DNA of 38,068 bases. It comes from Planctomycetota bacterium. GTDB lineage: Bacteria; Planctomycetota; Planctomycetia; Gemmatales; Gemmataceae. The position numbers and the translations under genes are program-made. Below the pieces are notes generated by a model. It saw nothing but the letters and a program-made list of their open reading frames with translations. It was not told the DNA's origin and did no database searches. Below are positions 1 to 7,139 of the stretch, piece by piece; position 1 is the stretch's first letter, and each line of letters begins with the position of its first letter. Location: positions 1 through 38,068 of the forward strand of contig VGZI01000037.1 in assembly GCA_016872605.1 (NCBI GenBank), in the 5' to 3' direction.

Positions 1-36
1 CGTGCTAGTGTTTTGGCTTCCATGGATTGATGGATG

Positions 37-88
37 CAGGGTGCGTGAAACGCACCGGTCCGCTCATCGGTGCGTTGCACGCACCCTA
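37..88. repeat. Intergenic palindromic repeat, family A
   Basis: Inverted repeat with arms of the form GGGTGCGTGAAACGCACC and GGTGCGTTGCACGCACCC around a short spacer. The same unit occurs at 21843-21896, 24032-24086 and 31571-31624, always between genes, so it is a dispersed family. The first ~180 bases of the window hold no convincing gene besides this element. Confidence 0.8.
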
Positions 89-181
89 CGTCTATCCATC
101 AACGGATCGTAGACGGTGCACTAGGTTGGTGGTATCATGGTGCGGCCAAGCTGGGACTGCAAGAGAAAACCGCGCGGAATT

Positions 182-250
182 AAAAAAAATGAGAACTTTT
201 TTCGTTGAGCGCCCGCAGCGAGGCGCGCTGCGGGCGCTCAACGAAAAAAG
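182..250 (-). terminator. Hairpin terminator of the DUF1080 gene
   Basis: A perfect 25-bp inverted repeat (196-220 and 226-250, 5-base loop) begins two bases beyond the stop codon of the minus-strand DUF1080 gene. It is followed in that direction by an eight-T run (complement of 182-189). The arms carry CGTTGAGCGCCCGCAGCG and end in six A/T pairs. This fits a Rho-independent terminator, possibly bidirectional. Related but weaker hairpins occur near 15256-15312 and 36685-36732, so it may also be a dispersed repeat. Confidence 0.6.
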
Positions 251-252
251 AC

Positions 253-882
253 CTATTCCAACGTCTTGATCATCACATTGCGGAATTCGACGCCGGTGTT
301 GTGATTCTGCAGGCCGATGAAGCCACGCCGTGGGCGTTTGTTGAGCACCGGGTCCTTGGCAGCATCAGCGTCAATCACTTTCTCGCCATTGAAGACGACT
401 ACGATCGAATCGCCCTTGCAGGTGATCTCGTAGGCGTTCCAGTTGCCGGCCCCCTTGAACATCTTTTTGCTCGGCCCTTGGAAGTGATAAAGGCCGGCGC
501 AATACTGGTACGGCTTGAGATTCTTGTACTTGGGGGAGTTGTCGTCGAGGATTTGGATTTCCATGCCGAGGTACGACGGCGATTCTTTGCTTTTGACGTC
601 GGGAACGCGCAGGAAAACGCCGCTGTTGCCTCCATCGAAGATGCGCCATTCGAGCTTGATGGAGAAGTCGCCGTACATTTTTTTGGTGCCGATCCACCCG
701 CCGCCCGGTTTGGCGACGAGGACGCCGTCCTTGAACGCCCATTTTTCCTGATCGGCCTTGGATCCGCGCACTTCCCAGCCTTCAAGGTCTTTGCCGTTGA
801 AGAGCGGAACGAAGCCGTCGGCGGATTGCGCGAACGCAGCCGATGACATGGTCAGGAAGAGAAGAGTCGCGGCACAACGCAT
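253..882 (-). CDS. Secreted DUF1080 (3-keto-disaccharide hydrolase-like) protein
   Basis: Encodes 209 residues. The chosen ATG at 882 has a GGAGG five bases upstream and opens a classical signal peptide (MRCAATLLFLTMSSAAFAQ); the open frame extends 8 codons further without such support. The mature part starts with the typical DUF1080 motif FNGKDLEGWE. It continues as a jelly-roll/concanavalin-like fold with the conserved stretch GNSGVFLRVP and a C-terminal GFIGLQNHNTGVEFRNV. The family is heavily expanded in planctomycetes, and members have been linked to 3-keto-glycoside hydrolysis; the exact substrate here cannot be told from sequence. It is divergent from the DUF2007-like gene, with a 26-bp palindrome between them, and probably acts in the periplasm or at the cell surface. 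Confidence 0.9.
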   Translation of the reverse strand: MRCAATLLFLTMSSAAFAQSADGFVPLFNGKDLEGWEVRGSKADQEKWAFKDGVLVAKPGGGWIGTKKMYGDFSIKLEWRIFDGGNSGVFLRVPDVKSKESPSYLGMEIQILDDNSPKYKNLKPYQYCAGLYHFQGPSKKMFKGAGNWNAYEITCKGDSIVVVFNGEKVIDADAAKDPVLNKRPRRGFIGLQNHNTGVEFRNVMIKTLE

Positions 883-911
883 GGAAGCCTCCGAAGAATA
901 AAGCATTTCAC

Positions 912-972
912 CACCAGCCCGGAGCGCAAGCGACGGGCTACGCGAACCCGTCGCTTGCGCTCCGGGCTGGTG
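912..972. repeat. Perfect 26-bp palindrome between divergent genes, family B
   Basis: Arms 912-937 and 947-972 are perfectly complementary around a 9-base loop. Core sequence is CCAGCCCGGAGCGCAAGCG. A degenerate half copy (accagcccggagcgccagcg) follows the membrane-protein gene at about 10562-10590. The palindrome fills most of the gap between the start codons at 882 (minus) and 986 (plus). Confidence 0.8.
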
Positions 973-985
973 ATATATTTACGGG

Positions 986-1534
986 ATGTCGGCTCGCATG
1001 GTCACCATTGCCACCTTTCACGACCCGATCGCGGCGGCGATGGCGAAAAATTATCTGGAAGGCCTGGGCATCCCGTCGGAACTTTTCGACGAGGAATCCG
1101 TCGCCACGGGCTGGGTGCTGGCCGGCGCTTTGGGCGGGATCAAGCTGCAAGTCGAAGCCATTCACGCCGAGCGTGCGGAGATGCTTCTGGAGCAAGTGCA
1201 GGAAGAGCGCGCCAAAGCGGACGCCGAGGGCGCCTCCCATGCCCCCGAGCACGCCATCGCCACGCAAGAAATCGCCGAGGAGCTGCGCGCCGACCGCGAG
1301 GATCAGGCGCCGATCAATCAAGCCACCGATCGGCTGTATCGGACCGCGGTATTTGGCCTGGTCTTTTGGCCGTTGCAGGTCTACACGCTGTATTTACTGG
1401 CGGAGATTTGGTCGATGGATGCGACAATCAGCCCGGATCGGCGCTGGAAGGTTTGGGCGTCGATCGCTCTGAACATTCCGATCGTCGCTGCTGCGGCGAT
1501 TCTGCTGACGTGGCTTATCGCGCCTTTCGTATAG
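986..1534 (+). CDS. DUF2007-like domain protein with two C-terminal membrane helices
   Basis: Encodes 182 residues. Residues ~5-70 (MVTIATFHDPIAAAMAKNYL then ELFDEESVATG and an AEMLLEQV helix) match the pattern of DUF2007, a ferredoxin-like putative signal-transducing domain. An acidic, alanine-rich linker follows. Two hydrophobic segments (about 114-138 and 155-180) would anchor the protein in the membrane with the DUF2007 part outside the bilayer. There is no signal peptide. The start could be the ATG at 986 or the one at 998, where the domain begins; neither has a strong ribosome binding site. The stop overlaps a 12-bp-arm hairpin shared with the convergent downstream gene. Function is unknown; the family name rests on pattern recognition. 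Confidence 0.75.
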   Translation: MSARMVTIATFHDPIAAAMAKNYLEGLGIPSELFDEESVATGWVLAGALGGIKLQVEAIHAERAEMLLEQVQEERAKADAEGASHAPEHAIATQEIAEELRADREDQAPINQATDRLYRTAVFGLVFWPLQVYTLYLLAEIWSMDATISPDRRWKVWASIALNIPIVAAAAILLTWLIAPFV

Positions 1535-1560
1535 CGTTCGCATGGCGTCATGCGAACGCT
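1533..1560. terminator. Hairpin between convergent genes
   Basis: Perfect 12-bp arms AGCGTTCGCATG and CATGCGAACGCT with a 4-base loop, lying at the stop codon of the plus-strand DUF2007-like gene and 20 bases from the stop of the minus-strand oxidoreductase gene. There is no T tract, so a role in ending transcription is inferred from position only. Confidence 0.4.
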
Positions 1561-1580
1561 AAACGAAGACGGCGAAAGCC

Positions 1581-3209
1581 TTACCGCGATGCCCCTTCGG
1601 GGACGGGGCTGCCTTCGCGGATGTCTTCGAACCAGGCATCCCGGAACTCGATGCGCGCCTTGTCCTTCATCGCCTTATTCGCGGTCAGCGCGATGATGGC
1701 GTCGGCCATCGCCGCCCGGCCATCGCAGCGAGGCTTGAACTCAGCGCGCTGTTCCGGCGACGGATTGTCGCCGAGCATCCGGATGCAATACGCCAGATGC
1801 TCCATCTCTTCGCGATAGCCTCGGCTCGGCGCGTTTTGGCCGATGGCGTTGGCGCCGGTGGACGCGGCTTGCCGCTCCGCGGGGGCGGTCGAACTCGACG
1901 CATCGAGCACCGGCCGGCCTCCGCTCGTGTTCACCGTTACCTCGGTCGATCGGCCCTGGATGCCCCACAAGTAGGCGTTTTGCTCTTCTTCGAGCACGAG
2001 CGTGCCCTGCGAGCCCATGACGCATTCGCCGTACTTTTCGAATCCGTTGGTGCTGATCGACGAATAAGTGACGACGATGATGTCGTCGCGGTCGGTGTCG
2101 TACGTCTTGCCCGGGAACTCGTAGATGCAGTAAACGTGATCCTCGACTTCGCGGTTGTCCCGGTAGAAGTGCTTGCCGCCGACAGCGGTGACGGAGAGCG
2201 GCCGCTTCTTTCTCGGATCGACGGGGGCGTCGCTATTGCCTCGCTGGATGGCGCTGATGAAGATGCTGGCGGCGTCAAGCTGGTGGCTGCCGAGCTCGGC
2301 CATGAGCCCGCCGCCGGTGCGTTGATACAGACGCCAGCGAACCAGTTCTTCCATGCTGCGATAATCGAGCGACGCCAGCCGCGATTCGAGTTCCTGACGA
2401 TCCTCACCCGGAATGATCGGATACCAGCTATCGAGCATCGGGCGTTCGGCCCGCGTGGCGGGATCCGGGTTGGGCCGAACGTTGTTGCGATGCCATAGCG
2501 CGCGAATGTGCCGAATGTCGCCCAGAACGCCGGAGCCGATGACGTCATTCGCATGGGCGTACAGCATACTGTAATGCCGTTGATGTCCGACGGAGAGCAG
2601 CACCTGCTTTTCGTCGGCCTTGCGAATCATGCGCTTGCACTGCGCGATATTCCACGCCATCAGCTTTTCGCATAGGACGTGCTTGCCGGCGTCCATGGCT
2701 TCGACAGCGACCTTCTCGTGCAAATGCAGCGGCAACGCGATGACGATCATCTCAATGTCGCGGTCGGCGAGCATCTCCTGGTAGTTGTCGTAGCGGCGAA
2801 TGCGGTCCTTGGCGGCGCTCCCATAGTGGTGATTGAACCCCTTGCGCGGCGTGCCGGGTTGACCGAGGAAAATACGCCGGCGGTTGCTCGGGCGAACATC
2901 GCTGTAGGCGATGAACTCGACGAAGTTGGGATTGTGCTCGCCGACGAGGACGCCGCCCTCGTCGCCGCAGCCGATGATGCCGGCGCGGACGGGCCGCATG
3001 GTGTTCGGGAACCCGTGATTGCGGTAGCCGAAGTAGGCGGCCGCGGAGATGGGGATGGTGATTCCGGCGGCGATCAACCCCTGCATGAAGCGCCGGCGGG
3101 TGATGCCCTGGTCTTGTTGCTGTGCGTCGTCCTCGGCCAACTTGCCCACGGCACGGTTGAAGTTGTCCTTGCCGGTTGCTTTTTGTTCGGGGGTCATGTC
3201 GAGAGCCAT
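1581..3209 (-). CDS. Gfo/Idh/MocA family oxidoreductase with Tat signal
   Basis: Encodes 542 residues; the ATG at 3209 has AGGAG seven bases upstream. A charged N-terminal leader (~35 residues) precedes the twin-arginine motif TRRRFMQG and a hydrophobic segment, so export folded by the Tat pathway is likely. The Rossmann nucleotide-binding region follows (RAGIIGCGDEGG), then YSDVRPSNRR, the family's EKLMAWN lysine motif (the usual EKP is changed to EKL), and the C-terminal beta-sheet domain. These enzymes are NAD(P)-dependent sugar or cyclitol oxidoreductases; secreted forms are expanded in planctomycetes and their substrates are mostly unknown. It lies 90 bases downstream of the DoxX-like gene on the same strand, separated by repeats, and may be co-transcribed with it. 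A leader longer than usual before the RR is the only oddity. Confidence 0.9.
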   Translation of the reverse strand: MALDMTPEQKATGKDNFNRAVGKLAEDDAQQQDQGITRRRFMQGLIAAGITIPISAAAYFGYRNHGFPNTMRPVRAGIIGCGDEGGVLVGEHNPNFVEFIAYSDVRPSNRRRIFLGQPGTPRKGFNHHYGSAAKDRIRRYDNYQEMLADRDIEMIVIALPLHLHEKVAVEAMDAGKHVLCEKLMAWNIAQCKRMIRKADEKQVLLSVGHQRHYSMLYAHANDVIGSGVLGDIRHIRALWHRNNVRPNPDPATRAERPMLDSWYPIIPGEDRQELESRLASLDYRSMEELVRWRLYQRTGGGLMAELGSHQLDAASIFISAIQRGNSDAPVDPRKKRPLSVTAVGGKHFYRDNREVEDHVYCIYEFPGKTYDTDRDDIIVVTYSSISTNGFEKYGECVMGSQGTLVLEEEQNAYLWGIQGRSTEVTVNTSGGRPVLDASSSTAPAERQAASTGANAIGQNAPSRGYREEMEHLAYCIRMLGDNPSPEQRAEFKPRCDGRAAMADAIIALTANKAMKDKARIEFRDAWFEDIREGSPVPEGASR

Positions 3210-3230
3210 GGATCACTCCTGTTTCTTTTC

Positions 3231-3274
3231 TCCCCGCTTCCCTCCAGGGGAGAGGGGTCGGGGGTGAGGGGGCG
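3231..3274. repeat. GC-rich palindromic repeat, family C (intergenic copy)
   Basis: Sequence with CTCCAGGGGAGAGGGG followed by TCGGGGGTGAGGGGG. It is related to the elements that lie inside coding sequences at 16250-16296, 17747-17790 and 37490-37532 (core CCCTCTCCC / GGGAGAGGG with CCCTCACCCCC). Confidence 0.65.
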
Positions 3275-3285
3275 GCGCCACATCA

Positions 3286-3316
3286 GGGGTTCGCTACGCT
3301 CAACCCTGGGCTTCCG
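3286..3316. repeat. CCCAGGG palindromic repeat, family D, overlapping a stop codon
   Basis: On the minus strand it reads GAAGCCCAGGGTTGAGCG and then TAGCGAACCCCTGA. It provides the last four codons (Glu-Ala-Gln-Gly) and the TGA of the DoxX-like gene. Related copies lie at about 4548-4645, 16016-16050, 20345-20404, 30556-30640, 33387-33445 and 33932-33968. Confidence 0.75.
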
Positions 3317-4529
3317 GTTCTTTTTTCTCGCCACTGCACATGCAGATGAGGTTATCCAATCCCGCCCAGCTTCCGGTGGGAATGAACACCAACGCCAACA
3401 GGGCGATCACTTCGATCAACGTTTTGTTGACAAGCACATAGTGGCCTTCGTTTCTTGGACCTTCCGGCCAACCGGGCAAGGCGGGGAACGCCAAATAGAA
3501 GGACAACAGCAAGAGTGCCGTCAGCGACGTGGTGGTGCGCGATAAGAGGCCAAGCATTAGGCAGGCGCCCAGCACGACCAAGCTCCACTTTACCAGAAAA
3601 TCGGAAAGCTCCAAAAGCCGCCACGACAAGACCGGCGTCGGCACCGTCGTCGGCATCGGCGGCATCTGCTTCTGCTCCGACGTCAACACGTCCGCCAACG
3701 GCTCCCAGAGCTTGTCGGTTTCCTCGTCGAGCTGCTTTTTCAGTTTTTCTATATCGGCTTGGCTCTTGGCGCCCTTCCATTTTCCGGTCAACTCTTCGAT
3801 GGTCTTCTTGGTTTTTTCCCTGAAGGCGGCATCGATCGTCTTGAGCTTGTCGGTTTGGGCGTCGATGGTCTTTTTCAGCTCGCCGCGCCAGGAGTCGAGA
3901 TCATCCTTGGTTTTTTTCCACTCGGCGCGAGCTTCGCCGGCCGACGTCGGGAATTTCGCTTCCGCTTCGCGCACGCGCTTGGCCAATCGTTCGTGCTCCT
4001 CGATACGCTGCGTCATGGTCCAATCGCGCTCGTCTTTTGGCGGAAACGGCGCGATTTTGGTCACTTTTTCGGTTTTCGACTTCAGGAAACTGAGCGTGTC
4101 CGATCTGCGTTGATCGAGGATGCCTTTGGCGCGATCGCGTTGTTCGGGAGCCAATCGATAATGAGCAACGAACGCGTCGAAGTAGATTTGCCATTCACGA
4201 TCGAGTTCGACGGGGAAGGACTCATTGGGCCCCAGGGTGACTTTGGCGAGGAGCCGATCGCCCGGTATTGCCCGAAAGACTTCGGAGAGAGGTCCGTACG
4301 ACCGGCGCAAGTCGTTTTCGCTCGTCCAATTGGGGGTTTCGAGCTTGTGCAGACCTTCGACGAGGCAATGCCAGCCGATGGCGAGGCGGACGGCAATGAG
4401 GAAGAACTTCGCGGGCGTGGAATAGCTGTCCTTGGCTGGGTCGTCGTTCGACCAGCGCAGCGCCAAAAGGCTCATGCCGACGCTGGCGCCGACGAGGGCG
4501 AGCAGGAAGCCGCAGTAAACGAGGGTCAT
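3300..4529 (-). CDS. DoxX-like membrane protein with large charged helical insertion
   Basis: Encodes 409 residues. An N-terminal hydrophobic segment (~3-26) is followed by a DoxX-type first helix with its typical pattern (FLIAVRLAIGWHCLVEGLHKL, ~43-63). The usual DoxX core then breaks off for about 230 residues of highly charged, Lys/Glu-rich, helical and probably coiled-coil sequence (for example EKLKKQLDEETDKL). The membrane helices resume near residue 310 (WSLVVLGACLMLGLLSR, ALLLLSFYLAFPALP, IEVIALLALVFIP). Ordinary DoxX proteins are about 130-150 residues with four helices and no such insert. The final residues EAQG and the stop come from a dispersed repeat, so the native C-terminus may differ. 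No clear ribosome binding site is visible at the start. Role unknown; possibly redox-related as in DoxDA/DoxX. Confidence 0.8.
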   Translation of the reverse strand: MTLVYCGFLLALVGASVGMSLLALRWSNDDPAKDSYSTPAKFFLIAVRLAIGWHCLVEGLHKLETPNWTSENDLRRSYGPLSEVFRAIPGDRLLAKVTLGPNESFPVELDREWQIYFDAFVAHYRLAPEQRDRAKGILDQRRSDTLSFLKSKTEKVTKIAPFPPKDERDWTMTQRIEEHERLAKRVREAEAKFPTSAGEARAEWKKTKDDLDSWRGELKKTIDAQTDKLKTIDAAFREKTKKTIEELTGKWKGAKSQADIEKLKKQLDEETDKLWEPLADVLTSEQKQMPPMPTTVPTPVLSWRLLELSDFLVKWSLVVLGACLMLGLLSRTTTSLTALLLLSFYLAFPALPGWPEGPRNEGHYVLVNKTLIEVIALLALVFIPTGSWAGLDNLICMCSGEKKEPEAQG

Positions 4530-4934
4530 ACGGACATGATAACCATAGTAACGTTGGAAGCCCAGGGGTGAGCGCAGCGATCCTCTGGGATAAGGAGGGC
4601 GTTTTTCCCAGGGGTTCGCGGCGCTCAGCCCTGGGCTCCGGCGCAGGCCGCGCTTTCGGCATAACTTGCGCCATGCGTAAGGCTATCCGTGGAATTGTGC
4701 AAAAAACCGCTAAACAGACTATTGCTGCGAAACCGCCGGTCTGGTAAAACTTAATTGACGGGATTTTTGAGCGCACCTGTCTCAGGAAGAGAATTCGGTT
4801 CCCCCCTCTTGACACTCGTCACGGACGTCCCTAGTGCACTTGACCCAGGTTTGATGTAGCCGTCCTGCGCGGGCAGCGGCGGTTTGCCCATAGAGGTCGC
4901 AGCGGTACCTTTCATTATTCGAGGTTGTGCAACA
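4530..4934. other. Intergenic region with family D repeat; probable control region of the VWA-FHA cluster
   Basis: These ~400 bases separate the divergent DoxX-like and VWA genes and hold no convincing gene. Positions ~4548-4645 are two nested copies of the CCCAGGG palindrome (GAAGCCCAGGGGTGAGCG and its counterpart near 4610-4640). The remaining ~290 bases are more AT-rich than the surroundings and should carry the promoter of the downstream cluster. A TTGACA lies at 4809-4814, but the hexamer 17 bases later (TAGTGC) is a poor -10, so no promoter is called. Confidence 0.5.
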
Positions 4935-6227
4935 ATGGCGGCAAAGATCCACGTCGAACGTATGATGCATCGCAGCAGCATTGCCGTCGCCGGCGAGTCG
5001 GCGGCGAGCTACGCCCTGATCAAGCTCATCCCTTCAGGGCTCGGCGGAGCGGGCGCCTCTAAACCTATGGGCCTCAACTTGGCCCTGGTGCTGGACGTGT
5101 CGGGCTCCATGTATGAGGAAGACGGCACGAACATCTCCCGCCTCAAGCGCGTTCAGGACGCCGCCGTCGCCGCCATCCAGAAGCTCAAGCCCGAAGACAC
5201 GATGACCATCGTCGCTTTCGCGCACAACGCCCTCACCCTCCTGCCGCCGACCACCATCGCCGAGAAGGACAAAATCGAGGACGTAATCCGCAAGATCGAC
5301 ATGTACGACGTCGATCCAGGCGGCACCGCCATGAACGACGGCATGCGATTGGCCCTCGAAGAAGTAGAGAAGCTCGCGGGTCCTGGCCGGCTCTCCCAGG
5401 TCGTCGTTCTCACCGACGGCGAAACCTCCGGCGAGCAAGAATGCCGCACCTTGGCCGAACGCGCCCAGAAAAACAAGATTCACTTGACCATGATGGGCGT
5501 CGGCCTGGACTGGAAAGCCAACCTGATCAAAGATCTGGCTCGCCTGAGCGAAGGCAAATGGTACTACATCGATGTCAATCAGGCCGCCGAAGCCGAACGC
5601 ATCTTCGTCGAGGAATTCGAGCAACTCGCCGCCACCGCCTTCATGAACGTGGAGATGCACCTGAAGCCCATGAAGGACATCAAGGTCAAACGCATTCGCC
5701 AGGTCGTCCCGGAGATCAAGGAACTGCAGACCACCGAGCCGGAAGAACGCCACCTCGTGGCCCAGCTCGGCACGCTGCAAAAAGACGGCTCGACCCGCTA
5801 CGTGCTCGATCTGAGCTTGCCGAAACGACCGGACGGCAAATACGTCATCGCCCAACTCGAGGTCACTTACGATCTCGGGATGGGCCAGCGCGAGAGCACT
5901 GGGCCGATCCCGATTGAAATGACCTACACCGCGGCCGGGCATGGCTACGTCAACGCCGAAGTGATGAAGCACATCGATGAGGTGCAGATCTTTGAGCTGA
6001 ACAACAACCTGCAAAAGGCTATCGCGTCTGACAACAAGGAAGAAGCGCAGAAAGTTGCCGAGCAAATCGAGCAGAAGGGACAGCTGATGGGTCCGCGCGC
6101 AGCAAAGAAAACGATGTTGGCGCGGCAGGTATTGCAGGAACTGAACACCGGCGGCCGCGTGTCGAAGAAGACACAGCTGGCTATGGAGGATTCGGCTCGT
6201 ATGGCGGAGGAGATGCCGGCGGAGTAG
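4935..6227 (+). CDS. VWA domain protein with intact MIDAS
   Basis: Encodes 430 residues from the ATG at 4935, which has GAGG about ten bases upstream; the open frame extends 17 codons further without support. There is no signal peptide, so it is probably cytoplasmic. A von Willebrand factor A domain spans ~residues 47-235 with a complete metal-ion-dependent adhesion site: DVSGS (54-58), the threonine in PGGTAMNDG, and LTDGE. A beta-rich region follows (~245-345), then a helical, Gln/Glu-rich C-terminus (~350-430). The architecture resembles the family of bacterial VWA proteins that pair with FHA proteins or act as co-chaperones. It is the first gene of a four-gene cluster; the FHA gene starts 108 bases downstream. 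Metal-dependent protein binding is inferred from the intact MIDAS; the partner is unknown. Confidence 0.88.
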   Translation: MAAKIHVERMMHRSSIAVAGESAASYALIKLIPSGLGGAGASKPMGLNLALVLDVSGSMYEEDGTNISRLKRVQDAAVAAIQKLKPEDTMTIVAFAHNALTLLPPTTIAEKDKIEDVIRKIDMYDVDPGGTAMNDGMRLALEEVEKLAGPGRLSQVVVLTDGETSGEQECRTLAERAQKNKIHLTMMGVGLDWKANLIKDLARLSEGKWYYIDVNQAAEAERIFVEEFEQLAATAFMNVEMHLKPMKDIKVKRIRQVVPEIKELQTTEPEERHLVAQLGTLQKDGSTRYVLDLSLPKRPDGKYVIAQLEVTYDLGMGQRESTGPIPIEMTYTAAGHGYVNAEVMKHIDEVQIFELNNNLQKAIASDNKEEAQKVAEQIEQKGQLMGPRAAKKTMLARQVLQELNTGGRVSKKTQLAMEDSARMAEEMPAE

Positions 6228-6335
6228 CGACGTGAACTCGAATACAACAGAAGGCGGCGTGTGCCGCCTGGGGACTCGAGTCGCGGACGACCAACCTAGC
6301 GTCGTCGGGCTCACTGATGCGGAGGCCAAGTTGTC

Positions 6336-7022
6336 ATGGTGAAATGTCCGTTTTGTGGCTATGGGAACGAAGATGGCGCGCTGTTCTGTGAGCAGTGCAA
6401 GTCGGACATCGGGAATGTGGCCCCTCCGCCTCCACCGACGCCGATGCCGGAATCGATTCCGCCTGTGGCGCCGTTGGTCGTGGAAGAAGCCCCGATAATG
6501 GCGGTGGTGGTTGAAGAATCGCCGAAAGCCGCCGAGCCGGTGGTAGCGGCGGTCATCGTTGACACGCCGGATGTTGGCGCGGCCGTCGTGGTCGCGGAAG
6601 TGCCGCCGCCGCCCCCTCCGGCTGCGGAGGCGCCTGCTCCCCCGCCGGCCGCGCCCGCTGCCAAGCCGGCGTCCGGCACGCCGATCCCTGCCGGCGCCCA
6701 AGTGAAATTCCTCGTGCAGCGCGGGCTCAAAATCAATGAAGAATATCCCATCTACGCGGGCGAGAACTTCATTGGCCGAGCCGACGAGAAGCCCGTCGAC
6801 ATCGATCTCACCTTCCAGGAACCAGAGGATCGCGTCTGGTGTTCGCGTCAGCACGCCCTGGTCGTCTATGATGACGCCACCGGAACGCTCACGATCGAAG
6901 ATCTCAACAGCTCCAATGGAACCTTCGTCAATCGTGAACGCGTCTACCCGGGACAGCCGCGCCAACTGTTCGTGGGCAACATGGTCCAGGTCGGCACCGT
7001 GCACATGAAAGTCAAGGTGTAG
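6336..7022 (+). CDS. Zinc ribbon-FHA domain protein
   Basis: Encodes 228 residues. Residues 4-21 form a zinc ribbon (CPFC ... CEQC). A ~95-residue linker follows, rich in Pro, Ala and Val (runs such as PPPPPPAAEAPAPPPA), and probably disordered. Residues ~125-228 form a forkhead-associated domain with the conserved landmarks NFIGR, SRQHA and NSSNGTFVN that recognise phosphothreonine. Key Arg, Ser, His and Asn positions are all present, so phosphopeptide binding is likely. There is no signal peptide or membrane segment. It sits between the VWA gene and the large zinc ribbon/transmembrane protein, and all point the same way. The zinc ribbon-proline linker layout is shared with the next gene. 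The binding partner is inferred, not shown; a Ser/Thr kinase substrate is plausible because planctomycetes have many such kinases. Confidence 0.9.
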   Translation: MVKCPFCGYGNEDGALFCEQCKSDIGNVAPPPPPTPMPESIPPVAPLVVEEAPIMAVVVEESPKAAEPVVAAVIVDTPDVGAAVVVAEVPPPPPPAAEAPAPPPAAPAAKPASGTPIPAGAQVKFLVQRGLKINEEYPIYAGENFIGRADEKPVDIDLTFQEPEDRVWCSRQHALVVYDDATGTLTIEDLNSSNGTFVNRERVYPGQPRQLFVGNMVQVGTVHMKVKV

Positions 7023-7025
7023 CCG

Positions 7026-7085
7026 AAGAAGGGGAGAAAAAGAGAAGGGGAGAATGGGAGAACACTCTTCCTTTCTCCCCTTCTT
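7026..7085. repeat. Polypurine/polypyrimidine inverted repeat
   Basis: Perfect 14-bp arms AAGAAGGGGAGAAA (7026-7039) and TTTCTCCCCTTCTT (7072-7085) around a 32-base spacer that contains another AGAAGGGGAGAA. It lies just after the FHA gene's stop. No continuous T tract follows, so it could be an attenuating hairpin or simply a repeat. Confidence 0.5.
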
Positions 7086-7139
7086 GTCTTTCTGTAGCTT
7101 AGAAATTGGACTTTTCCATCGTCGGCAAGGAACGCGCCT

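Noticed and set aside
37..88. Family A and D palindromes as a CRISPR array
   Set aside because: Copies are single and scattered kilobases apart, with no regular spacers and no cas genes.
4809..4837. TTGACA-17-TAGTGC as a promoter for the VWA cluster
   Set aside because: The -35 is perfect, but the -10 matches only two of six bases, and in GC-rich planctomycetes promoter consensus is poorly known.
5034..7004. A 656-residue open frame on the minus strand across the VWA and FHA genes
   Set aside because: It is the antisense of two well-supported genes; its composition (His/Arg/Asp-rich, low complexity) is what high-GC antisense frames give, and it has no recognisable domain.
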